Assembly (NCBI GenBank): GCA_035690495.1
Contig: DASSKK010000001.1
Location: 62,001-126,000 of the forward strand
Source: DASSKK01 sp035690495
GTDB lineage: Bacteria > Actinomycetota > Actinomycetes > Propionibacteriales > Nocardioidaceae
Reading direction: 5' to 3'
Length of the DNA stretch: 64,000 nucleotides
Shown: one piece after another, positions 28,142 to 35,553 of the stretch
How the letters are laid out: the number at the start of each line of letters is the position of its first letter
Numbering within the stretch: the stretch's first letter is position 1
Position numbers and translations under genes: made by a program
The notes under the pieces: generated by a model
The model's input: the letters and a program-made list of their open reading frames with translations, nothing else
What the model was told of the DNA's origin: nothing
The model's database searches: none

Positions 28142-28819
28142 ATGTCGCGTCGGCTCGCCCGGCTCACGCTGGACAACCTCTGCGATCTTCCTGTCGGCTG
28201 CCAGTCCTGCCTGTTCTGGGAGCTCGATCCGGTACGCCGTGAGCGTGCGCTGGCTGCCGGGGAGGGTGCCTCGGAGAAGGAAGGCTGGGTCTCCCGCGTG
28301 CTGCTGGAGTGGGGATCGTGCGGGCGGGTGGCCTATGTGGACGGCGATCCCGCCGGCTACGTCCTCTATGCGCCCGCGTCGTACCTTCCCGGGTCGCACG
28401 CGTTCGCGACCGCGCCGGTCAGCGAGGACGCGGTGCTGCTGGCGACCGCGATGGTCTACCCCGACTACGCCGGGGGTGGGCTCGGCCGAGCGCTGATGCA
28501 GGCGGTGGCCAAGGACCTGGTTCAGCGGAACGGCGGCCACAGCACCATACGGGCCATCGAGGCGTTCGGCGACACCCGCAACCGTCGACGCCGGGGTTCG
28601 GCGACCTACGGCGGGTGCGTCCTGCCGACCGACTACCTGCTGGGGGTCGGGTTCAAGACCCACCGTGCGCACCCGCGGAATCCGCGAATGCGCATGGAGC
28701 TGCGCTCGGTGATCAGCTGGCGCGACGAGGTGGAGGCGGCGCTGGAGAAGCTGCTCGGCGTGGTGCGCCCGCCGGGCGTTCCCGGACCCGCGCCCACGGG
28801 CCGCTCCACCCTGCGATAA
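28142..28819 (+). CDS. GNAT family N-acetyltransferase
   Basis: The 225-residue protein starts at ATG 28142 after GAGGAG. It has a Cys-containing N-terminal segment (DLPVGCQSCLFWELDP). The acetyl-CoA binding region is AMVYPDYAGGGLGRALMQAV, with GGGLGRAL corresponding to motif A. The substrate is unknown. Homologous GNAT proteins are common between the partition genes and trxA in this phylum, the place of cwlM in mycobacteria. The conserved CxxC near residues 20-23 is unusual for a GNAT and could bind metal or be redox-active (inference). Confidence 0.82.
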   Translation: MSRRLARLTLDNLCDLPVGCQSCLFWELDPVRRERALAAGEGASEKEGWVSRVLLEWGSCGRVAYVDGDPAGYVLYAPASYLPGSHAFATAPVSEDAVLLATAMVYPDYAGGGLGRALMQAVAKDLVQRNGGHSTIRAIEAFGDTRNRRRRGSATYGGCVLPTDYLLGVGFKTHRAHPRNPRMRMELRSVISWRDEVEAALEKLLGVVRPPGVPGPAPTGRSTLR

Positions 28820-28838
28820 CCCAGCGGGGGGCCGCTGG

Positions 28839-29165
28839 CTACTGGATGAAGTCGCTGAGCTCGTTCAGCAGCGCAGCCTTCGGCTTCGCGCCGACGATCT
28901 GCTTGACGATCTCGCCGTTCTGGTAGACGTTCAGCGTCGGGATCCCGGTGACCCGGTAGTTCGCCGGGGTGATCGGGTTCTCGTCGACGTTCATCTTCAC
29001 GAAGTCCAGCGAGTCGCCGTGTGCGGCCTGGATCTCGGCGAGGATCGGCGAGACCTGCCGGCACGGACCGCACCACTCGGCCCAGAAGTCCACCAGGACC
29101 GGCTTGTCGGACTTGAGCACGACGCTCTCGAAGTCGGCGTCGGTGACTGCTTGCATCTCTGCCAC
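28839..29165 (-). CDS. trxA: Thioredoxin
   Basis: The 108-residue thioredoxin has the active site WAEWCGPCRQVSP (Cys32, Cys35) and the cis-Pro region TGIPTLNVYQNGE. It reduces protein disulfides and is recycled by the TrxB encoded upstream. The GTG start at 29165 follows AGAGGAG at five to six bases. A SigR/SigH-type promoter lies about 80 bases upstream, between trxB and trxA. It converges with the GNAT gene. Confidence 0.97.
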   Translation of the reverse strand: MAEMQAVTDADFESVVLKSDKPVLVDFWAEWCGPCRQVSPILAEIQAAHGDSLDFVKMNVDENPITPANYRVTGIPTLNVYQNGEIVKQIVGAKPKAALLNELSDFIQ

Positions 29166-29242
29166 GGGGGCTCCTCTGTATCGGTCTGGCGGGGCGGTCG
29201 TGCTGGTGCTCGGGTCGTCGTAGGTCGACTAGTGCCCGGTTC

Positions 29243-29270
29243 AACACCGTCCCGGGGACAGAATGTTCCC
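29243..29270 (-). promoter_or_regulatory. SigR/SigH-type promoter for trxA
   Basis: On the minus strand GGGAAC (29270-29265) is followed after 19 bases by GTT (29245-29243). This fits the oxidative-stress sigma consensus GGAA(T/C) with 18-19 bases to GTT known for thioredoxin genes in actinobacteria. Confidence 0.55.
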
Positions 29271-29273
29271 GAC

Positions 29274-30320
29274 TCACACGCCGGTGGTCGCCGGCTCGGG
29301 GTCGGCGTGTGTCTCGGCGTGTGTCTCTGCTTGGGTCTCGTCGGCCGAGCCGGCGCTGGACGCCTCGTGCTCGCGGGCAGCCAGGTAGCGCTCGGCGTCC
29401 AGGGCGGCGGCGCACCCGGTGCCGGCCGCCGTGACCGCCTGCCGGTAGTGGTGGTCGACCAGGTCGCCGCACGCGAACACCCCGGCCAGGTTGGTGCGGG
29501 TGGACGGCTGCTCGACGAGCACGTAGCCGTCCTCGTCGAGGTCCACCTGCCCGGTGAGCAGCTCCGAGCGCGGGTCGTGGCCGATCGCGATGAACAGGCC
29601 GGTGACCGGCAGCTCACGCGTGCTGCCGTCGCGGGTGTCGACCAGGGTGAGCCCGGTCAGCGCGTCCTCGCCGTGGATCGTGTGCACGGCGCTGTTCCAG
29701 GCGAACTCGATCTTCGGGTCGGCGAACGCCCGCTCCTGCATGATCGCCGACGCGCGCAGCTCGTCGCGGCGGTGCACCAGCGTCACCTTGCTCGCGAACC
29801 GGGACAGGAACGTGGCCTCCTCGATCGCCGAGTCGCCGCCGCCGACGACGGCGATGTGCTGGTCGCGGAAGAAGAACCCGTCGCAGGTGGCGCACCAGCT
29901 CACGCCGTGCCCGGAGAGGCGGTCCTCGCCGGGGAGCCCGAGGCGGCGGTAGCCCGAGCCGGTGGCGAGGATCACCGCATGGGCACGGTGGGTGTTGCCC
30001 GACCCGTCGGTGACGGTCTTGACCGGACCGGTCAGGTCGGCCGCGGTGACGTCGTCGGCGACCAGCTCTGCCCCGAACCGCTCCGCCTGTGCCCGCATTT
30101 CGTCCATCAGGGCGGGCCCCATGATGCCGTCGCGGAATCCGGGGAAGTTCTCCACCTCGGTGGTGTTCATCAGGGCCCCGCCTGCGGTCACGGCGCCCTC
30201 GAACACCAGCGGCGCGAGGTTCGCGCGCGCGGCGTACAGGGCCGCGGTGTAGCCGGCCGGGCCGGAGCCGATGATGATCAGTGTGCGGGGGTCCGAACCT
30301 GCTGTGGCGGTCGTCGACAT
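29274..30320 (-). CDS. trxB: Thioredoxin-disulfide reductase
   Basis: This 348-residue FAD- and NADPH-dependent enzyme reduces oxidised thioredoxin. The FAD motif is IIIGSGPAGYTAALYAARA, the redox pair is WCATC (Cys143, Cys146), and the NADPH motif is VVGGGDSAIEEATFLSRFA. The FAD-binding end is VFACGDLVDHHYRQAVTAAGTG. The C-terminus carries a non-conserved Thr/Glu/His-rich tail with short repeats (AETHAETHADPE). The ATG at 30320 is 13 bases from GGAG, slightly long. A SigR-like promoter precedes it. Confidence 0.96.
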   Translation of the reverse strand: MSTTATAGSDPRTLIIIGSGPAGYTAALYAARANLAPLVFEGAVTAGGALMNTTEVENFPGFRDGIMGPALMDEMRAQAERFGAELVADDVTAADLTGPVKTVTDGSGNTHRAHAVILATGSGYRRLGLPGEDRLSGHGVSWCATCDGFFFRDQHIAVVGGGDSAIEEATFLSRFASKVTLVHRRDELRASAIMQERAFADPKIEFAWNSAVHTIHGEDALTGLTLVDTRDGSTRELPVTGLFIAIGHDPRSELLTGQVDLDEDGYVLVEQPSTRTNLAGVFACGDLVDHHYRQAVTAAGTGCAAALDAERYLAAREHEASSAGSADETQAETHAETHADPEPATTGV

Positions 30321-30365
30321 CGTCTGTCGGTCTCTCCTGGAAATGGGGGGCTGTGCACTCGGCAC

Positions 30366-30392
30366 AACCGATCCTACGGGCCGGATCTTCCC
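30366..30392 (-). promoter_or_regulatory. SigR/SigH-type promoter for trxB
   Basis: On the minus strand GGGAAG (30392-30387) is followed after 18 bases by GTT (30368-30366). This is close to the SigR/SigH consensus GGAAT-N18-GTT. It has one mismatch in the -35 element. It lies about 45 bases before the trxB ATG. Confidence 0.5.
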
Positions 30393-30423
30393 GGAGCCGC
30401 CCAGCCCGCTCCGGGCATCGTGG

Positions 30424-31170
30424 TCACCGGGCCGGCTGGACCGCGTGCGCCGGGAGCGTGGTGCCGGCCACCGGCACGGTCGGGTCGTCACAGGAGTACA
30501 CCTGCGCCACTCGGGTGCCGCCTTGCGGAGCGCGCAGGACGAGGGTGACCGGCCGACCGTCCAGGAGCGCGCCCACCGCCTTGTCCCGGCCGGCGAGTGC
30601 CGGGGTCGCACAGCCAGCGGCGGGGAAGCCTCCGGTGGGTGCGTCGGAGGGCGCGCCGGCGGGGGTCCGGCCCCGGTCGAGCAGCGAGGCATGGTCCAGG
30701 TAGCCGCGTACGTCGTGCCGCAAGGTGGCGCGGTGCAGGACCACCACGGGGCCACGAGCCGCCTCGCCGTGGGTGGCCTGCGGACCGGCCCGGCCCGCGT
30801 CCGGTGCGGAGGCCGCCGAGTTCGCCGACCCACCTCCTGCTCCACCGGCCTTCGCCTGCGACTGGGCGGCGCTTCCGGACGAGGTGGACAGCGTGCTGCC
30901 GGACGTGATCTGGCGGACCAGGAAGCCGCCCCCGACCACCACCACGACGACGGCTGCGGCGGCCAGGACGGCCTGGGGCCACCGGCGCCGGGCCGGCTCC
31001 GGTGGGGCCGCGGGACGCGCACCCTGGCCCTCGCCGTCGCGGGCACGCTCCGCGGCGAGCTCGGCCAGTCTGCTGTCGAGGCGGTCGACGACCTCGGGAG
31101 GGACCGGGTCGTGCGAAGCGCGCGCGTCGGCGAGCGCACGGCGTACCTGCTCCTCCTGCTCCGGGGTCAC
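30424..31170 (-). CDS. Putative anti-sigma factor of SigM
   Basis: This 248-residue protein has a short cytoplasmic N-terminal helix bundle (MTPEQEEQVRRALADARA...VVDRLDSRLAELAAERAR). One membrane helix follows at about residues 73-88 (AVLAAAAVVVVVVGG). The extracytoplasmic part is Ser/Ala/Gly-rich with a C-terminal globular domain containing two Cys. Gene order after sigM matches Rv3912, the SigM anti-sigma factor RsmA of mycobacteria. The GTG start overlaps the sigM stop as GTGA. The sequence is not conserved enough to identify a ZAS motif, so the function is inferred from position and topology. Confidence 0.7.
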   Translation of the reverse strand: MTPEQEEQVRRALADARASHDPVPPEVVDRLDSRLAELAAERARDGEGQGARPAAPPEPARRRWPQAVLAAAAVVVVVVGGGFLVRQITSGSTLSTSSGSAAQSQAKAGGAGGGSANSAASAPDAGRAGPQATHGEAARGPVVVLHRATLRHDVRGYLDHASLLDRGRTPAGAPSDAPTGGFPAAGCATPALAGRDKAVGALLDGRPVTLVLRAPQGGTRVAQVYSCDDPTVPVAGTTLPAHAVQPAR

Positions 31171-31880
31171 GAACCCTCACCTCCTCGCTCACGGGTCACT
31201 GGTGCGACGTGCGGGCCGTCCTGGGGGTTCCCGGGAGGCGGCCCCCACTCGGCCAGCAGCGGCGCCAGCCGGGCACGCCCCCTCGAGCAGCGGCTCTTCA
31301 CGGTGCCCTCGGCGCACTCCAGGATCGCCGCGGCCTCGGCCACCGAGTAGCCCTCCATGTCGACCAGCACGAGTGCGGCCCGCTGGTCCTCGGGCAGGGT
31401 CGCCAGCGCACCGCGCACCATCTGCCGGCGCTCGCGGGCCAGCGCGGCCTCGTCGGGCGCGGTGGTGACGGACGTGCTGGCGGTGCCGTCGGGCAGCAGG
31501 GGGAGGCCGCTCTGCTCGGCGTCCTCGGGGAGCGGCTCGGCCAGTCGCACCGTGCGCCGCCGGATCCGGTCCAGGCAGGCGTTCACGACGATCCGGTGCA
31601 GCCAGGTGGTCACCGCTGCGTCCCCGCGGAAGGAACCGGCCCGCCGGAACGCGTTGACCATCGCGTCCTGCAGGGCGTCCGCGGCCTCCTCGGGGTCGCC
31701 GACGGTGCCCAGCGCCACCGCCCAGAGCCGGCTGCGGTGACGGGCGAAGAGCACCCCGAACGCCTCCGCGTCTCCGGCGACGTGAGCGGCGAGCAGCGCC
31801 CTGTCGTCGTGGCCTGCGCTGTCGCTGGTCTGGTCGGCCCGCTCGCCGGTGGGATCCGTCGGAGGACCTGCAGTGATCAT
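31167..31880 (-). CDS. sigM: ECF RNA polymerase sigma factor SigM
   Basis: This 237-residue ECF sigma factor has region 2 (RHRSRLWAVALGTVGDPEEAADALQDAMVNAFRRAGSF, then TWLHRIVVNACLDRIRR). Region 4 (LPEDQRAALVLVDMEGYSVAEAAAILECAEGTVKSRCSRGRARL) is also complete. A linker of about 30 residues joins them. Its neighbours MurJ, pseudokinase and thioredoxin genes match the mycobacterial sigM locus. It would be held inactive by the overlapping membrane protein gene downstream. Candidate target promoters for SigM itself could not be assigned. Confidence 0.9.
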   Translation of the reverse strand: MITAGPPTDPTGERADQTSDSAGHDDRALLAAHVAGDAEAFGVLFARHRSRLWAVALGTVGDPEEAADALQDAMVNAFRRAGSFRGDAAVTTWLHRIVVNACLDRIRRRTVRLAEPLPEDAEQSGLPLLPDGTASTSVTTAPDEAALARERRQMVRGALATLPEDQRAALVLVDMEGYSVAEAAAILECAEGTVKSRCSRGRARLAPLLAEWGPPPGNPQDGPHVAPVTRERGGEGS

Positions 31881-31899
31881 CGGGAGCTCGTCGAGGCGA

Positions 31900-33801
31900 T
31901 CAGGGGGAGGTGACGTCGATCTCGGCTACCCGGCCGCGGTAGCCGTCGGAGTAGGCCGGCAGCGAGGTCAGCCAGACGACCAGGTAGCGGGTCTGCACCG
32001 ACTGGTCGAGCTTCAACGTGACGTGGTTGCCGGCCGAGTCGTCCTGCGCCACGGTCTGAAGACCGTCGGTGGTCGACGGGGGGCTGGTGGCGTCCTGAGC
32101 GGCCAGGATCTGCACGCCCGTGGGCGAGCCCTCCAACGTGAGCGAGACCTTGCCGACCTTCTTGGGCGCTCCCAGATCGACGATCAGCCCGACGCCGCTC
32201 TTGAGCCCGCCCAGCTTCGGGTTGCCGAAGTACGTGACGGTGTTCCAGGCCGTCGAGGGGTCGCCGTCGGTCGCCAGGTGCGCCTGGTCCGGGTGCTCAC
32301 GCGGGGGGTTGCCCTGCGGGTCGAAGTCGGTGACCGACTTGATGTCGATCGGGGTCGGGGTGGCCGGTGGCGGGCTCTTGTCGTGGGCCGACGCGACCGG
32401 CGGCTCGTCCGGTCCGGACCCGCGCCCGAGGTTGAAGGCGACGATGATGCCGATGATGAGCGCGACGCAGCCGGCGACGACCACCGCGAGCCGCATCCAG
32501 CTGCGTCCCGGCGGGTCGTCCTGCCAGCTGCTGGTGCCCCACTCGTCCTCGTCCTCGGTCTCGACGTCGGTGGCGTCCGGGCCCCACGTGTCGGGGAGTA
32601 CGCCGTTGCCGGCACCGGTGCTGCGTGGCTCGGCCGCCGCGGCCGCGCTGGGACCGGGCGCGAACAGCGGCTTGGGCTCCGGCTCGGGCAGCTCCGGCGG
32701 GGGCGGGGGTGCCTCACGCTCGCCGTCCCTCTGGCGTCCCGGCGTGCCGGGCAATCCCTTCGAGGCCGCACCGGACACCCAGCCGACGCCGGTGGACTCG
32801 TCGAAGAAGACCGGGGTGCCCGCCTGCGTCTCCTCGGCCGCGTCGCTGTCGTCGCCGTCCTCTGTGGCGCTGTCCTCGGTCTCGTCGGCCTCGGCTGCAG
32901 CACCCGCGGCTCCGGCCGGACCTGGATGCAGTTGGGTCGGCGCGCCCGCCTCGTGATACGGCTCGCGGTCGTCGAGCAGGTTGGTCTGCTCGTAGCCCAT
33001 CTGCGTCGAGCCGGTCGGGTCGCCGATGTAGTCGGCGAGTGCGGCGTAGATCTCGTGCGCGGTCTCGATCGGCGTCTGGTGGCCGTTGGGGGTCAGCACC
33101 CGGTCGCAGATCGCGTCGAGCGGGCGGGGCACGCCCGCGCGCACCTGCCGCGGACGCAGCGCCCTGCCGTGCTCGCTGGGGGCCGCCGGCACCATCGACC
33201 CGGTGGTGCCCGGCCACTTGCCGACCAGACAGGCGTACAGCAGCGCGGCGAGGTTCAGCACGTCGGCCTCGTGCTCGTCGACCGGGTCCCCGCCGGTGAC
33301 CCGGGTGTGTCCACGGCCGCGCAGCACCGCGTCGACCACGAAGCCGATCAGCTTGACCGACCCGGCCTCGGTGATCATCACGTTCTCGGGCAGCAGCCGG
33401 CCGTGCGCGACGCCGTGCCGATGGGCAGTGGTGATCGCCTCGGCCGCCTCCTTGACGACCCAGGCAGCCCGCCGCGGGGACAGCGGCCCTTCCTCGTGCA
33501 GGATCCGGTCCAGGGACATGCCCGAGCCCCACTCGTTGACGACGTACACGACGCCGTCCTCGTGTGCCGCGTCGAGCACGCGCAGCAGGTGCGTGTCGGT
33601 GACGGTTGCCGACGTGCGCGCGGCCGACAGCAGGGCTTCGGCGCGCGCATCGTCGTCGGAGATGACGTGCACCGCGACGCGCCGAGCCAGCGTCTGGTCG
33701 ATTGCGAGCCAGAAGCGGGCACCGCCGGTCTCATCGAGCAGGTCCTCGAGGGTGAAACGGCCGGCCAGCACGGTCCCCGGGCCTATCGATGTGTCAGCCA
33801 C
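31900..33801 (-). CDS. MurJ-associated pseudokinase with extracellular domain
   Basis: The 633-residue protein begins with a Ser/Thr kinase fold (VLAGRFTLEDLLDETGGARFW). Its catalytic residues are gone: the VAIK lysine is His45 (RVAVHV), the HRD loop reads HGRLLPEN (133-140) and the DFG motif reads IGF (152-154). A Pro/Glu-rich linker leads to one membrane helix at about 437-459. The extracellular end resembles a discoidin-like fold with ATDGDPSTAW. In mycobacteria such a pseudokinase is fused to MurJ (Rv3910) and regulates lipid II export. Here it is a separate gene 66 bases downstream of murJ. GTG 33801 follows GGAGGAGG. Confidence 0.87.
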   Translation of the reverse strand: MADTSIGPGTVLAGRFTLEDLLDETGGARFWLAIDQTLARRVAVHVISDDDARAEALLSAARTSATVTDTHLLRVLDAAHEDGVVYVVNEWGSGMSLDRILHEEGPLSPRRAAWVVKEAAEAITTAHRHGVAHGRLLPENVMITEAGSVKLIGFVVDAVLRGRGHTRVTGGDPVDEHEADVLNLAALLYACLVGKWPGTTGSMVPAAPSEHGRALRPRQVRAGVPRPLDAICDRVLTPNGHQTPIETAHEIYAALADYIGDPTGSTQMGYEQTNLLDDREPYHEAGAPTQLHPGPAGAAGAAAEADETEDSATEDGDDSDAAEETQAGTPVFFDESTGVGWVSGAASKGLPGTPGRQRDGEREAPPPPPELPEPEPKPLFAPGPSAAAAAEPRSTGAGNGVLPDTWGPDATDVETEDEDEWGTSSWQDDPPGRSWMRLAVVVAGCVALIIGIIVAFNLGRGSGPDEPPVASAHDKSPPPATPTPIDIKSVTDFDPQGNPPREHPDQAHLATDGDPSTAWNTVTYFGNPKLGGLKSGVGLIVDLGAPKKVGKVSLTLEGSPTGVQILAAQDATSPPSTTDGLQTVAQDDSAGNHVTLKLDQSVQTRYLVVWLTSLPAYSDGYRGRVAEIDVTSP

Positions 33802-33867
33802 GGCCCTCCTCCCCGGGGTTGCCACCATGTCCGAAACTACACAATAAGTGTCCACCGGTCGCCGGGA

Positions 33868-35553
33868 TCATGCGCGCCGCAGCCGGGTGGTCACCAACGC
33901 CGTGATGCCGCTGACCTCGGTGATCCGCAGCAGCCGGGCCAGCGCGACGAAGACCGTGAGGTCCACCACGCCCGCGAGCACGAGGACGGCGAGCGAGTGC
34001 CACTTGCCGGCCGGCGGCGCCCACGCCAGTCCGAGCCCGTACTTGGCCGCCCACGCGGCGAGCGCGGCGAGCGCGGCCGCGGGCACCACACGCGCCCCGA
34101 AGCGCAGCAGCCGCGGAGTCTCCAGGCCGCCCAGCGCTCGGCGCAGCAGCAGGTAGGACAGCACCGCCCCGACCACGTAGGAGCCGGCGAACGCCAGCAC
34201 CAGGCCAGGCGAGGTGTCGGCGGCCGAGGACAGGTCGGTGAGCACGATCGCGAGCGCGATGTTGGTGGCCGCCACCGCGCACTGCACCCAGAACACCAGC
34301 CGGTTGCGCTCGAGGGCGTAGAACCCACGCAGCATCAGGTAGTGGGTGGTGAACAGCACGAGCCCTGGCCCGAACAGCACCAGTGAGGAGGCGAAGTCGT
34401 CGATGCTGCGCCGCGCGGCGCCGTACCCCAGCGTGATCGCGCACAGGTCCAAGGCGATCACCGGGAGCAGCAGCACGAACGGCACGATCAGGGCGTACGA
34501 CGTGCGCAGCGACGACGCGACTGTCCGGGCCACCCCGGCGAGGTCGGCGTCCGCGGCGCGGGCGGACAGCTGCGGCAGCATCGCGGTGGCCAGCGAGACG
34601 GTGACCACCGAGTGCGGCACCATGATCAGCAGGTAGGCGTTGGAGTACACCGTGAACCCGGTGCCGTGGGTGCTCGCCGACGCACACGCACCGGCGGCGG
34701 CCGCCGTGGCGGTGCCGCTGGAGGCGATGTGCACCACGACCGTGAACGCCACCTGGTTGACCACCACGAACAGCACCGTCCACACGCCGAGCCGCAGGGT
34801 GTGACCGAGACCAGTGCCACGGAAGTCGAAGCGCGGACGGAACCGGAACCCGGCCCTGCGCAGGTAGGGGACGAGCACGGCAAGCTGCACCGCGATCCCC
34901 ACCGTCGAGCCGATGCCGAGCAGCAGCTCCTGGCCGTTGCTGTACCCGGCGCACCGCTGGGCGTGGTAGGCGGGCCCGAAGACGGCGAGGTAGGAGCCGA
35001 GCACCGCCACCGACACCAGGTTGTTCGCGATCGGAGCCCACATCATCGGACCGAAGCTGCCCCGGGTGTTGAGCACCTGCCCGACCAGCACGAACATGCC
35101 GTAGAAGAACACCTGCGGCAGGCAGTAGCGGGCGAAGGCGATCGCGGACTCGCGCTGCGCCGCGAGCTCGGGGGTGAAGTAGGACCCGTCCAGGAACAGG
35201 TGCATCAGCAGTGGCGCTGCAACGACCAGCACCACCGTCACTCCGGCCAGGAACAGCCCGGCGAGCGTGATGACCCGGTTGGTGTAGCCCTCGCCCTCGT
35301 CGGCGTCGTGCTTCATCGCCCGCACCAGCTGCGGCACGAGGACCGCGTTGAACACGCCTCCGGCGAGCAGGATGTAGAGCATGTTCGGGATCGTGTTGGC
35401 GATCGTGAACACGTCGGCGTGAAGCTGGGCGCCGATCGCCGCGACCAGCAGCGCGCCTCGCACCAGACCGCTCAGCCGGGACACCACGGTGCCGACCGCC
35501 ATCACCGCGCTCGAGCCGAGGATGCCCGGCTCGTCCGCAGTCGTGCTGGTCAC
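33868..35553 (-). CDS. murJ: Lipid II flippase MurJ
   Basis: MurJ (MviN) flips lipid II across the cytoplasmic membrane. The protein of 561 residues from GTG 35553 has 14 predicted helices. Family signatures include GTVVSRLSGLVRGALLVAAIG, FTIANTIPNMLYILLAGGVFNAVLVPQL and GQVLNTRGSFGPMMWAPIANN, with conserved Arg in the early helices. The start overlaps the DUF6049 stop by four bases, after AAGGA. The frame runs upstream to 35607, but the extra segment lies within DUF6049. It is followed by the pseudokinase gene. Confidence 0.94.
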   Translation of the reverse strand: MTSTTADEPGILGSSAVMAVGTVVSRLSGLVRGALLVAAIGAQLHADVFTIANTIPNMLYILLAGGVFNAVLVPQLVRAMKHDADEGEGYTNRVITLAGLFLAGVTVVLVVAAPLLMHLFLDGSYFTPELAAQRESAIAFARYCLPQVFFYGMFVLVGQVLNTRGSFGPMMWAPIANNLVSVAVLGSYLAVFGPAYHAQRCAGYSNGQELLLGIGSTVGIAVQLAVLVPYLRRAGFRFRPRFDFRGTGLGHTLRLGVWTVLFVVVNQVAFTVVVHIASSGTATAAAAGACASASTHGTGFTVYSNAYLLIMVPHSVVTVSLATAMLPQLSARAADADLAGVARTVASSLRTSYALIVPFVLLLPVIALDLCAITLGYGAARRSIDDFASSLVLFGPGLVLFTTHYLMLRGFYALERNRLVFWVQCAVAATNIALAIVLTDLSSAADTSPGLVLAFAGSYVVGAVLSYLLLRRALGGLETPRLLRFGARVVPAAALAALAAWAAKYGLGLAWAPPAGKWHSLAVLVLAGVVDLTVFVALARLLRITEVSGITALVTTRLRRA

